Of a DNA stretch of 35,520 nucleotides, positions 18,374-27,069 are shown in pieces. The notes beneath the pieces were generated by a model. That model saw only the letters and a list, made by a program, of their open reading frames with translations, was not told the origin of the DNA and did no database searches. Position 1 is the stretch's first letter, and the number at the start of each line of letters is the position of its first letter. Source of the stretch: Actinomycetota bacterium (GTDB taxonomy: Bacteria > Actinomycetota > Actinomycetes > Actinomycetales > Microbacteriaceae); contig RFTL01000007.1 in the NCBI GenBank assembly GCA_009923455.1, forward strand, positions 1 through 35,520. Direction: 5' to 3'. The position numbers and the translations under genes were made by a program.

Positions 18374-19588
18374 CTAAGGGGTGATATCGCATGAGAGGTA
18401 GTAGTCGCCAGCGCCAGCCGTCTCCCACTTATAAAGTCCTGGAGAATTGAGTGGTCCAGCGGTGCACGGTAACCCTGCTCCTGGAGTGTAGGTCGAGCTG
18501 GTGTTGACATAAATAGAGCCGTTCACGGCATCGCTGAAAACTACATAACCGATGACCATGACAGCTCCGGAGATTGGCCTTACCGAGGTCAGCAAGCCAT
18601 CGCCATCCACGTAAAGTGTTCTCCCTGCTGGAGTTGTTGATGTGTCAACGTCTCTGACCAAGCCTTGGGTGGTTACAAAACCAACCTCACCGGGCCCTAT
18701 GTCCTGAGTCAGGACACCAATCACCGCCGACGTCTTGGTCGGGTCAGTCGCATCTGCGTGTTCAACTGTCGACCTGCCGGCGGAAGCGCCGGTGATTCGA
18801 ACCGCTCGGCCGTTAAACAAAGTTGTTCCGGTGGTATTTTTCACCGGCATAACTTGCTCCTGGCCAATCTGAAGAGTCACTTGACCGCCACCGAGGCTTA
18901 GATCCAAAGTCCCCTCAATGGCATTCCATCTCAACCTTCCGATTTCGGCAGGTGCGGTGGCAGAGGTGGAGAACTGCAGGTATCCGAGACTTGCCAAATA
19001 CTGAAAAGCAGATTGGTCCACGCCAACTGTTTGGCTGGCAGGATCGTAGGTGGCAGGAGACGAAGCCAGCGCTACTCCGCTAGGACCTTGAGGTCCAACT
19101 GGCCCCATGGGTCCAGTGGCCCCCTGGGGACCCTGTGGGCCTTGAGCACCGATTGCTCCTGCTGCACCTGGTGTGCCGGATGGGCCTTGAGGTCCGGTCT
19201 CCCCGACAGGACCTGCAATCCCCTGCTCGCCCTGAATTCCTTGAGGGCCAGCTGGACCCATTGGTCCAGCTATGCCTTGAATGCCTCGAGGGCCAACTGG
19301 TCCAATTGGACCGCGAGCTCCCTGTGGGCCCTGTGCTCCCGTCGCACCTGGCGAGCCTGTTGCGCCGGCAGATCCTGTTGCGCCGGCGGAACCAGTTTCT
19401 CCTTTATCACCCGTGTTGTCAGTTGGTGGCTGAGCATCAGTGGTCGAAGTTTGGGATGGGGTTGGCTGAGGGGTTTGCGTTGAGGAGCTCAAAGAAGCTC
19501 CAATGTTGTATCCGACAACACCACCACCTATGGTGCCAACCCAGAGAGCAATTGCAGCAAATCCAAGTGCTGCAGATATCTTTTGCAT
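18374..19588 (-). CDS. Membrane-anchored collagen-like (Gly-X-Y) surface protein
   Basis: 404 aa: N-terminal TM/signal anchor, Pro/Ser/Thr linker, 37 consecutive Gly-X-Y triplets, then a non-repetitive, probably beta-rich C-terminal region. Confidence 0.85.
   Translation of the reverse strand: MQKISAALGFAAIALWVGTIGGGVVGYNIGASLSSSTQTPQPTPSQTSTTDAQPPTDNTGDKGETGSAGATGSAGATGSPGATGAQGPQGARGPIGPVGPRGIQGIAGPMGPAGPQGIQGEQGIAGPVGETGPQGPSGTPGAAGAIGAQGPQGPQGATGPMGPVGPQGPSGVALASSPATYDPASQTVGVDQSAFQYLASLGYLQFSTSATAPAEIGRLRWNAIEGTLDLSLGGGQVTLQIGQEQVMPVKNTTGTTLFNGRAVRITGASAGRSTVEHADATDPTKTSAVIGVLTQDIGPGEVGFVTTQGLVRDVDTSTTPAGRTLYVDGDGLLTSVRPISGAVMVIGYVVFSDAVNGSIYVNTSSTYTPGAGLPCTAGPLNSPGLYKWETAGAGDYYLSCDITP
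19079..19411 (-). repeat. Collagen-like Gly-X-Y coding repeat, 37 uninterrupted triplets
   Basis: GDK GET GSA GAT GSA GAT GSP GAT GAQ GPQ ... GPM GPV GPQ GPS, codons 60-170 of the collagen-like ORF. Confidence 0.92.
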
Positions 19589-19637
19589 GCTTGCCCCCTT
19601 TTGGTAAGGCTACACCTACCCAAGATTCAGGTGTTGG

Positions 19638-20135
19638 CTAGTTGCCAGGCGTGGAGTTCTTGTTAGTTTTGCGATCTGCTGGGTTTTTTCTTGTTGCGTA
19701 TGCAAATACGGCTAAACCAAGAACAATTGCACCCGCTCCAACCCCATAGGAGATCACGTCAGCAGCGCGGTTAGCATCAACGAATACACCAACAAACACC
19801 ACCGCGATGATGGCAACGACTACTCCGATGAGCTTGGACTTTAGGTCGTCTAGATCGTTTACCTGCAACCAGGCTGGAACCTTGATATCAGTGTCAATGA
19901 ACAGCTCGTACAAGCCGTACCCAATAACTAACAAAACGGTCCCTAGCAGAATCCCATCGACGGCAGTCAGCACCGTGACAACGGTTTCCTTAAGTCCATG
20001 CTCGCTGGTGACGCTGGCGATGACCGCCTTCAACATCTCAATAGACCCTTGAGCCATCAGAAGCAGTGCACCGATAAGCGATGCGATGGCAGGAACTATT
20101 ACTGCGAAGCGGGTGTAGCCAATCAGTGTGCGCAT
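19638..20135 (-). CDS. UPF0114/YqhA-like integral membrane protein
   Basis: 165 aa, DGILLGTVLLVIGYGLYELFI and LDDLKSKLIGVVVAIIAVVFVGVFVDA resemble the YqhA family core. Confidence 0.65.
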   Translation of the reverse strand: MRTLIGYTRFAVIVPAIASLIGALLLMAQGSIEMLKAVIASVTSEHGLKETVVTVLTAVDGILLGTVLLVIGYGLYELFIDTDIKVPAWLQVNDLDDLKSKLIGVVVAIIAVVFVGVFVDANRAADVISYGVGAGAIVLGLAVFAYATRKNPADRKTNKNSTPGN

Positions 20136-20201
20136 GTTTGGACTCTAACACCGTGATTGGCTCGGTTGTCTGTCGGTTTTCGTAAATAGATAACTGTATA
20201 T

Positions 20202-20213
20202 ATAGATATCTAT
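20202..20213. promoter_or_regulatory. Perfect palindrome ATAGATATCTAT upstream of a TATAAT -10 (20217-20222)
   Basis: 12-bp perfect dyad in an AT-rich stretch, just upstream of a consensus -10 and 15 bp before the small ORF start. Confidence 0.5.
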
Positions 20214-20228
20214 CAATATAATTCAGTC

Positions 20229-20465
20229 ATGTCTGAATGGAATTACACCGAATGCGCGAGACCTTTTGAATCTAAAGAGGAGGCGCTCATGTTCATGATT
20301 AATCGCGATCTGGCAGGGTTCGTGCTTGAGCGAACTGTTGGATTCACGGCCGTGTGCCCAACCTACCCTGAAGGGTTTTATGCGGATGCGAAAGTGGTTG
20401 CATCCTTGGAGAACACGAAGGGTGACCTTAAGAATAATTCGCCATCAAACACTGGCTGTTGTTAG
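20229..20465 (+). CDS. Small hypothetical protein, 78 aa
   Basis: MSEWNYTECARPFESKEEALMFMINRDLAGFVLERTVGFTAVCPTYPEGFYADAKVVASLENTKGDLKNNSPSNTGCC. Consensus TATAAT ends 6 nt before the ATG. No family recognised. Confidence 0.5.
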   Translation: MSEWNYTECARPFESKEEALMFMINRDLAGFVLERTVGFTAVCPTYPEGFYADAKVVASLENTKGDLKNNSPSNTGCC

Positions 20466-20538
20466 CGCCCTCGGCAGGAATCGAACCTGCGACCAAGAGA
20501 TTAGAAGGCTCTTGCTCTATCCACTGAGCTACGAGGGC
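20466..20538 (-). tRNA. tRNA-Arg (anticodon TCT)
   Basis: Reverse strand GCCCTCGTAGCTCAGTGGATAGAGCAAGAGCCTTCTAATCTCTTGGTCGCAGGTTCGATTCCTGCCGAGGGCG. Paired acceptor, TTCGATTCC T-loop, TCT anticodon, no encoded CCA. Confidence 0.93.
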
Positions 20539-20609
20539 AACGGGAGAAAAGTTTAGCCCAGAGCGTGCCATAGAGTTATCCATGGCTATACAAACGGCAG
20601 AAGGCAAAG

Positions 20610-23600
20610 ATGTCCCTGAACACCACTCAGATTCCGATTCCTGCGTCACAAGAGCTAGCGGATGCGGCGATTGAGTTAGTAAAGGAATGGGTGTCTCAGG
20701 CGGAGAAGCAGAAGGTTAGCCCTGCCGCCAAGCGCCTCGCCGGGTTGTTGCAGGACCCCAATGGCTTGGAATTCGCGGTGGGTTTCGTCGATGGTGTCAT
20801 TCGCCCCGAAGATATCAAGGTTGCTGCCAAGAACTTTGCTGCGCTAAGAAAAATAGTTCCAGGATTTTTGCCTTTGGGCCTTCGCGTTCTAATTGCGCTC
20901 GGAGCTTTTTTTGCCAGAGCTTTTCCGTTTATCGTCATTCCAATCGCTCGCAAAGCGCTGAGATCACTTGTCTCCCACCTGGTAATTGATGCCAGCACCG
21001 GGCGTCTAGGCTCATCGCTTCGTCGAATTGCCCGTAGCGGTGTGAAACTGAACATCAACCTCCTAGGTGAAGCTGTCTTGGGTGAGGAAGAGGCAAAGCG
21101 AAGGCTAATTAAGATTGCTGAGCTACTTTCTCGCAAGGACGTGGATTACATCTCGGTCAAGGTTTCTGCGGCAGTTGCTCCACACTCAAAGTGGGCATTT
21201 GACCAAAACGTTGAGCACGTAGTGAAGCGCCTTACCCCGCTATACGAGTTGGCCATGCGAGACGGGGCAAACAAATTCATAAATCTCGACATGGAGGAAT
21301 ACCACGACCTGGACCTCACTATCGAGGTTTTCAAGAAGGTGCTGAATCAGCCGCAGTTCAAAAACCTTGAAGCAGGCATAGTGCTGCAGGCGTATTTGCC
21401 TGATGCCCTCAGGGCGATGATCGACCTTCAGCAGTGGGCTAGTCTGCGCGTGCTCGCCGGTGGAGCACCGATAAAGGTACGAGTGGTTAAGGGCGCCAAC
21501 CTTCCGATGGAGCGCGTGGATGCAGAGATTCACGGTTGGCCGCTTGCGACAGTTGAATCCAAGGCTCATGCTGACGCAAACTACAAGCGCGTGCTTAACT
21601 ACGCACTCACCGCAGAGCGAGTGAAGAATGTGAAGATCGGTGTCGCTGGTCACAATCTCTTTGACATCGCCTTTGCTTGGCTGCTTGCTGGCCAGCGTGG
21701 CGCAAAAGAGGGCATGGACGTCGAAATGCTGCTTGGTATGGCGCAAGCTCAGGCAGCAGTGGTTCAGCAAACCGTTGGCAATCTGGTGCTCTACACCCCG
21801 GTTGTTCACCCACAAGAATTTGATGTTGCAATTGCCTACCTGATTCGAAGGTTGGAAGAGGGTGCGGCGAAAGAGAACTTCCTCTCAAACGCATTCCAAC
21901 TTGCAGAATCTCCGTCATTTGAGCTTGAGAAAGCTAGATTCCTAGAGTCGCTGAGCCTGGTAGATGAAAATGTGCCGATTCCGAATCGATTGCAAGACCG
22001 AAATCTTGATCTCGCGGTTGCTCCCGCTCGCGGATTCGAAAACGCGCCAGATACCGATCCGGCCATTAGGCAGAACAGAATCTGGGCTTATCGCATTATC
22101 GCCAGGGCTGAGGCCAGTGATTTGGGAGTACAGAAGGTTTCACAAGATTCATTGACCTCCGAGTATGAACTAAACCAAGTCCTGAGCAGTGCCAAACAAG
22201 CTGGAATCGAGTTTGGCAAAAAGCATCCTTTTGAAAGAGCCCAGTTACTGCATGAAATTGGTGTAGCTCTGGAGCGCAATAGGGCACGCCTAATCGAAGT
22301 TGCAATGTCAGAGGCTGGCAAGACTTTTGATCAAGCCGACACTGAGATCTCTGAGGCGGTTGACTTTGCTCACTACTACGCCGAGCGCTGCAAAGAGCTG
22401 GTTGAGCTAAGCGGCGCTGAGCCAAAGCCTTTTAGCTTGACCGTGGTCACTCCCCCATGGAACTTCCCAATCGCTATTCCAGCCGGAAGTGCGCTAGCAG
22501 CTCTTGCAGCAGGTTCGGCTGTGATCTTTAAGCCCGCCGGGCAGGCGGCTCGATGCGGTGCGGTGCTGGCAGAAATCATTGAATCAATAATCGAAAAGCC
22601 GGTATTCAACCACATTCAGATCTCCGAATCTGGACTTGGACAGGCCTTGATTAGTAGCTCGCTGGTGGACCAGGTGATCCTCACCGGTGGCTTTGAAACC
22701 GCTCAACTGTTTAGAAGCTTTAAGCCTGATCTAAGACTTACCGCTGAGACCAGTGGCAAAAATGCCATCATCGTCACACCGAGTGCGGATTTGGATCTGG
22801 CGGCAAAAGACGTGGTTTATTCCGCTTTTGGGCATGCCGGACAAAAGTGTTCAGCGGCTTCAATCGTGATCTTGGTTGGATCGGTGGCAAAGTCGAAGCG
22901 CTTCCGCAGGCAGCTAATCGATGCAGTGTCATCACTTACAGTTGACCACCCGGCAAACCCAGCAGCCCAAATCGGTCCAGTCATTTCGATCCCTGAGAGC
23001 AAGTTGCTATCAGGTTTGACCGACTTGCAGGCTGGCGAATCTTGGTTACTGCAACCGCGTCAGCTTGATGACTCTGGAAGGCTGTGGAGCCCGGGAATCC
23101 GCGAGGGTGTGAAGCCTGGATCTAAGTCACACATGACCGAATACTTCGGTCCAGTGCTCTCAATCATGCGAGCTCGCGACCTAGATGAAGCACTCGAGAT
23201 TCAAAATGCGGTGGACTACGGACTCACAGCGGGTATCCACTCACTGGATGCCAAAGAGGTTGAGCTATGGATTGAGAAGATCCAGGCTGGAAACCTCTAT
23301 GTCAACCGTGGTATCACTGGGGCAATCGTGCAGCGTCAACCCTTTGGTGGTTGGAAGCGAAGCGCGATTGGCCCAACCGCAAAAGCTGGCGGTCCTAACT
23401 ATCTGTTTACCCTCACTGGATTCAGCTCAAAACCAGCGCAGGACGAAATTGAAATCACAAACAAGAAACTGCTGCAGGCTTTAGCACTGGCTGCTGGCTC
23501 TGGAATGGAGGACGAAGAAGTGGCATCGCTGATGCGTGCCGCAAAATCCGACCTGGTTGCCCTGAGCGATGTTTATCTCAAGAGCTCAGATCCGAGTGCA

Positions 23601-24026
23601 CTAGGTGTTGAGCGCAACATCTTCCGCTATGTAAGGGCAAACACTTCCCTTCGAATCAATCAAAACTCCAGCTCTTATGAGCAGTGGCGGTCAGTTCTGG
23701 CGCTCCTTGCATTGGGTGGCGGCAGACTGTCAGCCTTTGAGGTTCCGAAGCGGCTGCTACAGATTCTCAGAAAGAGCGGCATTCAGGTCGTTATTGAGGA
23801 CCAGCAGCAGTGGCAATCTAAGGTTCAGCCTGGCGAGCGTTGGAGAGTGATTGGAGATGTTGCTCTTGAGTCCCAGCTCGCCAATTGCGAGATCACCATT
23901 TATGACCAGGAAACAGTTGAGAGCGGTCGTATCGAGTTGTTGCCCTACTTCAAGGAGCAGGCAATTTCGATAACCGCACACCGTTTCGGTAATCCATCTC
24001 GCATGGTTGCCCAATTGGCCATCTAA
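20610..24026 (+). CDS. putA: Bifunctional proline dehydrogenase / L-glutamate gamma-semialdehyde dehydrogenase
   Basis: 1138 aa. PRODH half (VKVSAAV, VRVVKGAN, AGHNLFDIAFAWLLA) fused to an ALDH half (TPPWNFPIAIPAGSALAALAAGSAVIFKPA, GHAGQKCSAASIV, NLYVNRGITGAIVQRQPFGGWKRSAIGP). Confidence 0.95.
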   Translation: MSLNTTQIPIPASQELADAAIELVKEWVSQAEKQKVSPAAKRLAGLLQDPNGLEFAVGFVDGVIRPEDIKVAAKNFAALRKIVPGFLPLGLRVLIALGAFFARAFPFIVIPIARKALRSLVSHLVIDASTGRLGSSLRRIARSGVKLNINLLGEAVLGEEEAKRRLIKIAELLSRKDVDYISVKVSAAVAPHSKWAFDQNVEHVVKRLTPLYELAMRDGANKFINLDMEEYHDLDLTIEVFKKVLNQPQFKNLEAGIVLQAYLPDALRAMIDLQQWASLRVLAGGAPIKVRVVKGANLPMERVDAEIHGWPLATVESKAHADANYKRVLNYALTAERVKNVKIGVAGHNLFDIAFAWLLAGQRGAKEGMDVEMLLGMAQAQAAVVQQTVGNLVLYTPVVHPQEFDVAIAYLIRRLEEGAAKENFLSNAFQLAESPSFELEKARFLESLSLVDENVPIPNRLQDRNLDLAVAPARGFENAPDTDPAIRQNRIWAYRIIARAEASDLGVQKVSQDSLTSEYELNQVLSSAKQAGIEFGKKHPFERAQLLHEIGVALERNRARLIEVAMSEAGKTFDQADTEISEAVDFAHYYAERCKELVELSGAEPKPFSLTVVTPPWNFPIAIPAGSALAALAAGSAVIFKPAGQAARCGAVLAEIIESIIEKPVFNHIQISESGLGQALISSSLVDQVILTGGFETAQLFRSFKPDLRLTAETSGKNAIIVTPSADLDLAAKDVVYSAFGHAGQKCSAASIVILVGSVAKSKRFRRQLIDAVSSLTVDHPANPAAQIGPVISIPESKLLSGLTDLQAGESWLLQPRQLDDSGRLWSPGIREGVKPGSKSHMTEYFGPVLSIMRARDLDEALEIQNAVDYGLTAGIHSLDAKEVELWIEKIQAGNLYVNRGITGAIVQRQPFGGWKRSAIGPTAKAGGPNYLFTLTGFSSKPAQDEIEITNKKLLQALALAAGSGMEDEEVASLMRAAKSDLVALSDVYLKSSDPSALGVERNIFRYVRANTSLRINQNSSSYEQWRSVLALLALGGGRLSAFEVPKRLLQILRKSGIQVVIEDQQQWQSKVQPGERWRVIGDVALESQLANCEITIYDQETVESGRIELLPYFKEQAISITAHRFGNPSRMVAQLAI

Positions 24027-24073
24027 ATCCCGCCAAGCATTACTTCGCCCAACGGGAGTATTCTTTTCGGTTG

Positions 24074-24086
24074 GTGGTTAAACCAC
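24074..24086. promoter_or_regulatory. Perfect palindrome GTGGTT-A-AACCAC upstream of the RND gene
   Basis: 13-bp dyad 26 bp before the RND start codon. Confidence 0.4.
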
Positions 24087-24111
24087 TTAACTGAAAAAGT
24101 ACGGGGTTCTT

Positions 24112-27069
24112 TTGTCCATTCTTGCCAAGCTCTCTCTAAAAAACCGCGCGGTCGTAGGCCTAATCACGTTGATTGCCCTCGCCTTTGGTTACATAGCCGT
24201 CGGAAGCCTCAAGCAAGAGTTGCTACCGAGTGTCGAGGTGCCATCCGCAGCGATAGTCACTAGCTACCCAGGAGCATCTCCAGAGGTTGTAGATGAGCAG
24301 GTTTCGCAACTCCTCGAAAATGCCATCACCGGTCTTGAGAATCTAGAAACCACCACAGCCACCAGCACCACTGGTCTTTCAGTTATTCGCGTTTCGTTCG
24401 CATTTGGCACCACGGCAGAGCAGGCAAAAGAGCGACTCACAAACGCGGTGAACAGCGTTCAGAGCACGCTGCCATCCGATGTCGAACCCCAGATCATCTC
24501 AGGCAGCTTTGACTCGGTGCCAATCATTGTTCTCGCAGTGGCGGATCTTGGCGGTGACAATGAGCGCATCGGCGAAGCGCTAGCCAAAAACGCACCAACA
24601 ATTTTTTCTCAGGTAGATGGCGTTAGGGATGTTGCGGTTTCAGGCGCAGTGCAGAAGCGCGTCTATCTAGACCTAAACCAAGCTCGCATGGCGCAGTTTG
24701 GACTCACGCAGCGTGAAATTGCCGCTGCGCTAAATGCAAATGGTTTGGTCTTGCCGGTTGGGTCACTAAATGATGACAAGGGATCAATCGCAATTCAGGT
24801 TGGTAGCTCGGTAGACACCATTGCGGAGCTTGAGGATCTCCCCCTATTTGGCCAGAATCCACAGGCCGGCCTGGTGATTTTGGACGATGTTGCAAACATC
24901 AGATTCGATGATGCGCCTGTGACATCCATCTCCCGCACCAACGGAAAAGAGTCGCTATCGGTGGCAATCACCAAGACTCAAGATGGAAACACCGTCGCAG
25001 TTTCCCAGGGTGTCGAGAAGCTGATCCCTGAACTTGAGGATGCACTGGGTGGCAATGTCCAGATCCTCAGCACATTTGACCAGGCTCCGTTTATTCAGAA
25101 GTCCATCAAAGACTTAACCACCGAGGGTCTGTTGGGACTTGGCTTTGCAGTGCTGATCATCTTGGTATTCCTGCTGAGCGTGAAGTCCACTCTGGTAACA
25201 GCAATCTCGATTCCGACCTCGGTGCTTTTGACTTTTATTGGTTTACAAACGGCTGACTTCTCGCTGAACATTCTGACCCTTGGTGCTCTGACCATTGCGA
25301 TTGGTCGAGTGGTTGATGACTCCATCGTGGTTATTGAAAACATCAATCGTCACCTCAGCTACGGGCAGTCTCGCAAGAAGGCAGTGCTTTCCGCAGTCAA
25401 GGAGGTTGCGGGCGCAATCACCGCATCGACCATCACTTCGGTAGCGGTATTTCTTCCGATTGCACTTGTAGATGGTTTGGTCGGAGAGCTATTCAGGCCA
25501 TTCGCCTTCACTGTCGCATTTGCACTGTTGGCGTCGCTACTGGTATCTCTCACCATCGTTCCGGTTCTTGCCTACTGGTTCCTGCGTATGCCAAAGCGAT
25601 TGGTCGAGGCAAAAGCTCAGGACCCAAAGAACTTTGAGAAGAAGCAGAGAAAGATTGAGGAAGAGCGAGAGCTAAAGTCTTGGCTGCAGCGCGGCTATGT
25701 GCCGCTAATCAAGGGCACCACCAGGCACCCCTGGCTGACCCTGACGGCAGCGCTACTGATTTTGGGCTACACCTTCTCACTGGTTCCACTTCTAAAGACA
25801 AACTTCATCGATGGCGCTGGCTCGAACCAATTCATCGCGAGGCTTGAGATGCCTGCCAGCGCAACCTTCGAGGAGCAGGAGTCGGCTGCTATTGATGTTG
25901 AGGAGCAGATCCTGGCTCTGGATGGAGTAGATGTGGTGCAGACCACCGTTGGTTCTGCTTTAGATGGCCGAGTTGCTTTTGGTGCATCAGCCGAAGGCAT
26001 TCGCTTCACCGTCATAGCCAAAGAAGATGCCGACACCGAGGCGATTCGCGCCCAGGTGCTAAAGCTTGACGTGCCGGCAGATTCCCAAATCACGGTTGCA
26101 ACCGGTGGTGGATTTGGGTCCAGTGAGACCATCGACGTGAAGGTGCTGGCCACCGACGCCGATGATTTGCAGCAGGCGGTAGATGAGATTGCTACCAGCA
26201 TGGCTGAAATAGAAAATGTCAGCGCTGTTACCACCACTCTCGAGGCTGATGAGCGAGTACTTGAGGTGGTTGTAAACCGCTCCCGCGCGGCTCGTTACCT
26301 GTTGACCGAAACTCAGGTTTCAGGCATCGTAGCGGCGCAGCTTCGACCTAGCGCACTCGGTACCATAACCATCGAGGGTACTGAGGCCGATGTCTACATT
26401 GAGGGTCAAGAGGCGCCTGCTTCGATTGATGAAATCAAGGCTCTTCAAATCCCAACCTTCCAAGGCTTAGTAAGACTGGATTCAATCGCAACCGTTACCG
26501 AGGTGCTAAAGCCAACCTCGATAACCTCTGAGCGTGGAAACCGAACCGCTGTGGTTTCGCTGACCCCTGAGGGCGACAACCTGGGAGCCATCTCGGTGGC
26601 AGTTGATGCCAAGCTTTCAGAAGTAGACCTGCCAGCCGGTGCCGAGGCCAGTGTTGGCGGCGCCGCTGCCGATCAGGCGGATTCATTTGCTCAGCTAGGT
26701 CTTGCAATGTTGGCTGCGATCGCGATTGTTTACATTGTGATGGTCGCGACCTTCGGTTCATTGATTCAGCCGCTGATTCTGCTGATCTCAATCCCGTTTG
26801 CCGCCACCGGCGCTCTGGGATTGCTGCTGATCACTGACACGGCTCTGGGTGTTCCCGCACTTATCGGAATGCTGATGCTGATTGGAATCGTGGTCACCAA
26901 CGCGATCGTGTTGATTGACCTGGTAAACCAGTATCGAAAGCAAGGCAAGAGTGTTCAAGATGCCCTGATTACTGGCGCCAGACAGCGCTTGCGGCCAATC
27001 TTGATGACTGCGCTTTGCGCTTGCGACTATCTTTGCCCTGTTCCCAATGGCCCTTGGTCTAACCGGTGA
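24112..27069 (+). pseudogene. RND efflux permease (HAE1/AcrB-like), N-terminal part, frameshifted near the C-terminus
   Basis: MSILAKLSLKNRAVVGLITLIALAFGYIAVGSLKQELLPSVEVPSAAIVTSYPGASPEVVDEQVS... RND core. Family-like reading breaks at ...RLRPILMTAL|CACDYLCPVPNGPWSNR*. Removing one 7-bp repeat unit restores ...RPILMTALATIFALFPMALGLTGESGFISKPLAIVVIGG. Confidence 0.85.
27009..27022 (+). repeat. 7-bp tandem duplication TGCGCTT TGCGCTT
   Basis: Two perfect adjacent copies (27009-27015 and 27016-27022) at the point where the RND frame breaks. Confidence 0.97.

Noticed and set aside
19079-19411. Repeat-rich stretch as a possible CRISPR or minisatellite
   Set aside because: Periodicity is 9 nt and explained by Gly-X-Y codons. 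No direct repeats with unique spacers.
19613-19635. Inverted repeat ACACCT...AGGTGT between the YqhA-like and collagen-like genes
   Set aside because: Only 6-bp arms with an 11-nt loop and no T-run. Too weak to call a terminator or operator.
19013-19641. Two long plus-strand ORFs (156 and 168 aa) over the collagen-like gene
   Set aside because: Antisense artefacts of the GC-biased Gly-X-Y repeat. The minus strand has a coherent collagen-like protein with anchor and C-terminal domain.
21240-21918. Antisense ORFs of 191 and 103 aa in putA
   Set aside because: Unbroken putA homology on the plus strand. No coherent domain on the minus strand.
27009-27069. Programmed ribosomal frameshift as the explanation for the split RND gene
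   Set aside because: No slippery heptamer or downstream pseudoknot was evident, and the exact 7-bp tandem duplication explains the frame change more simply.
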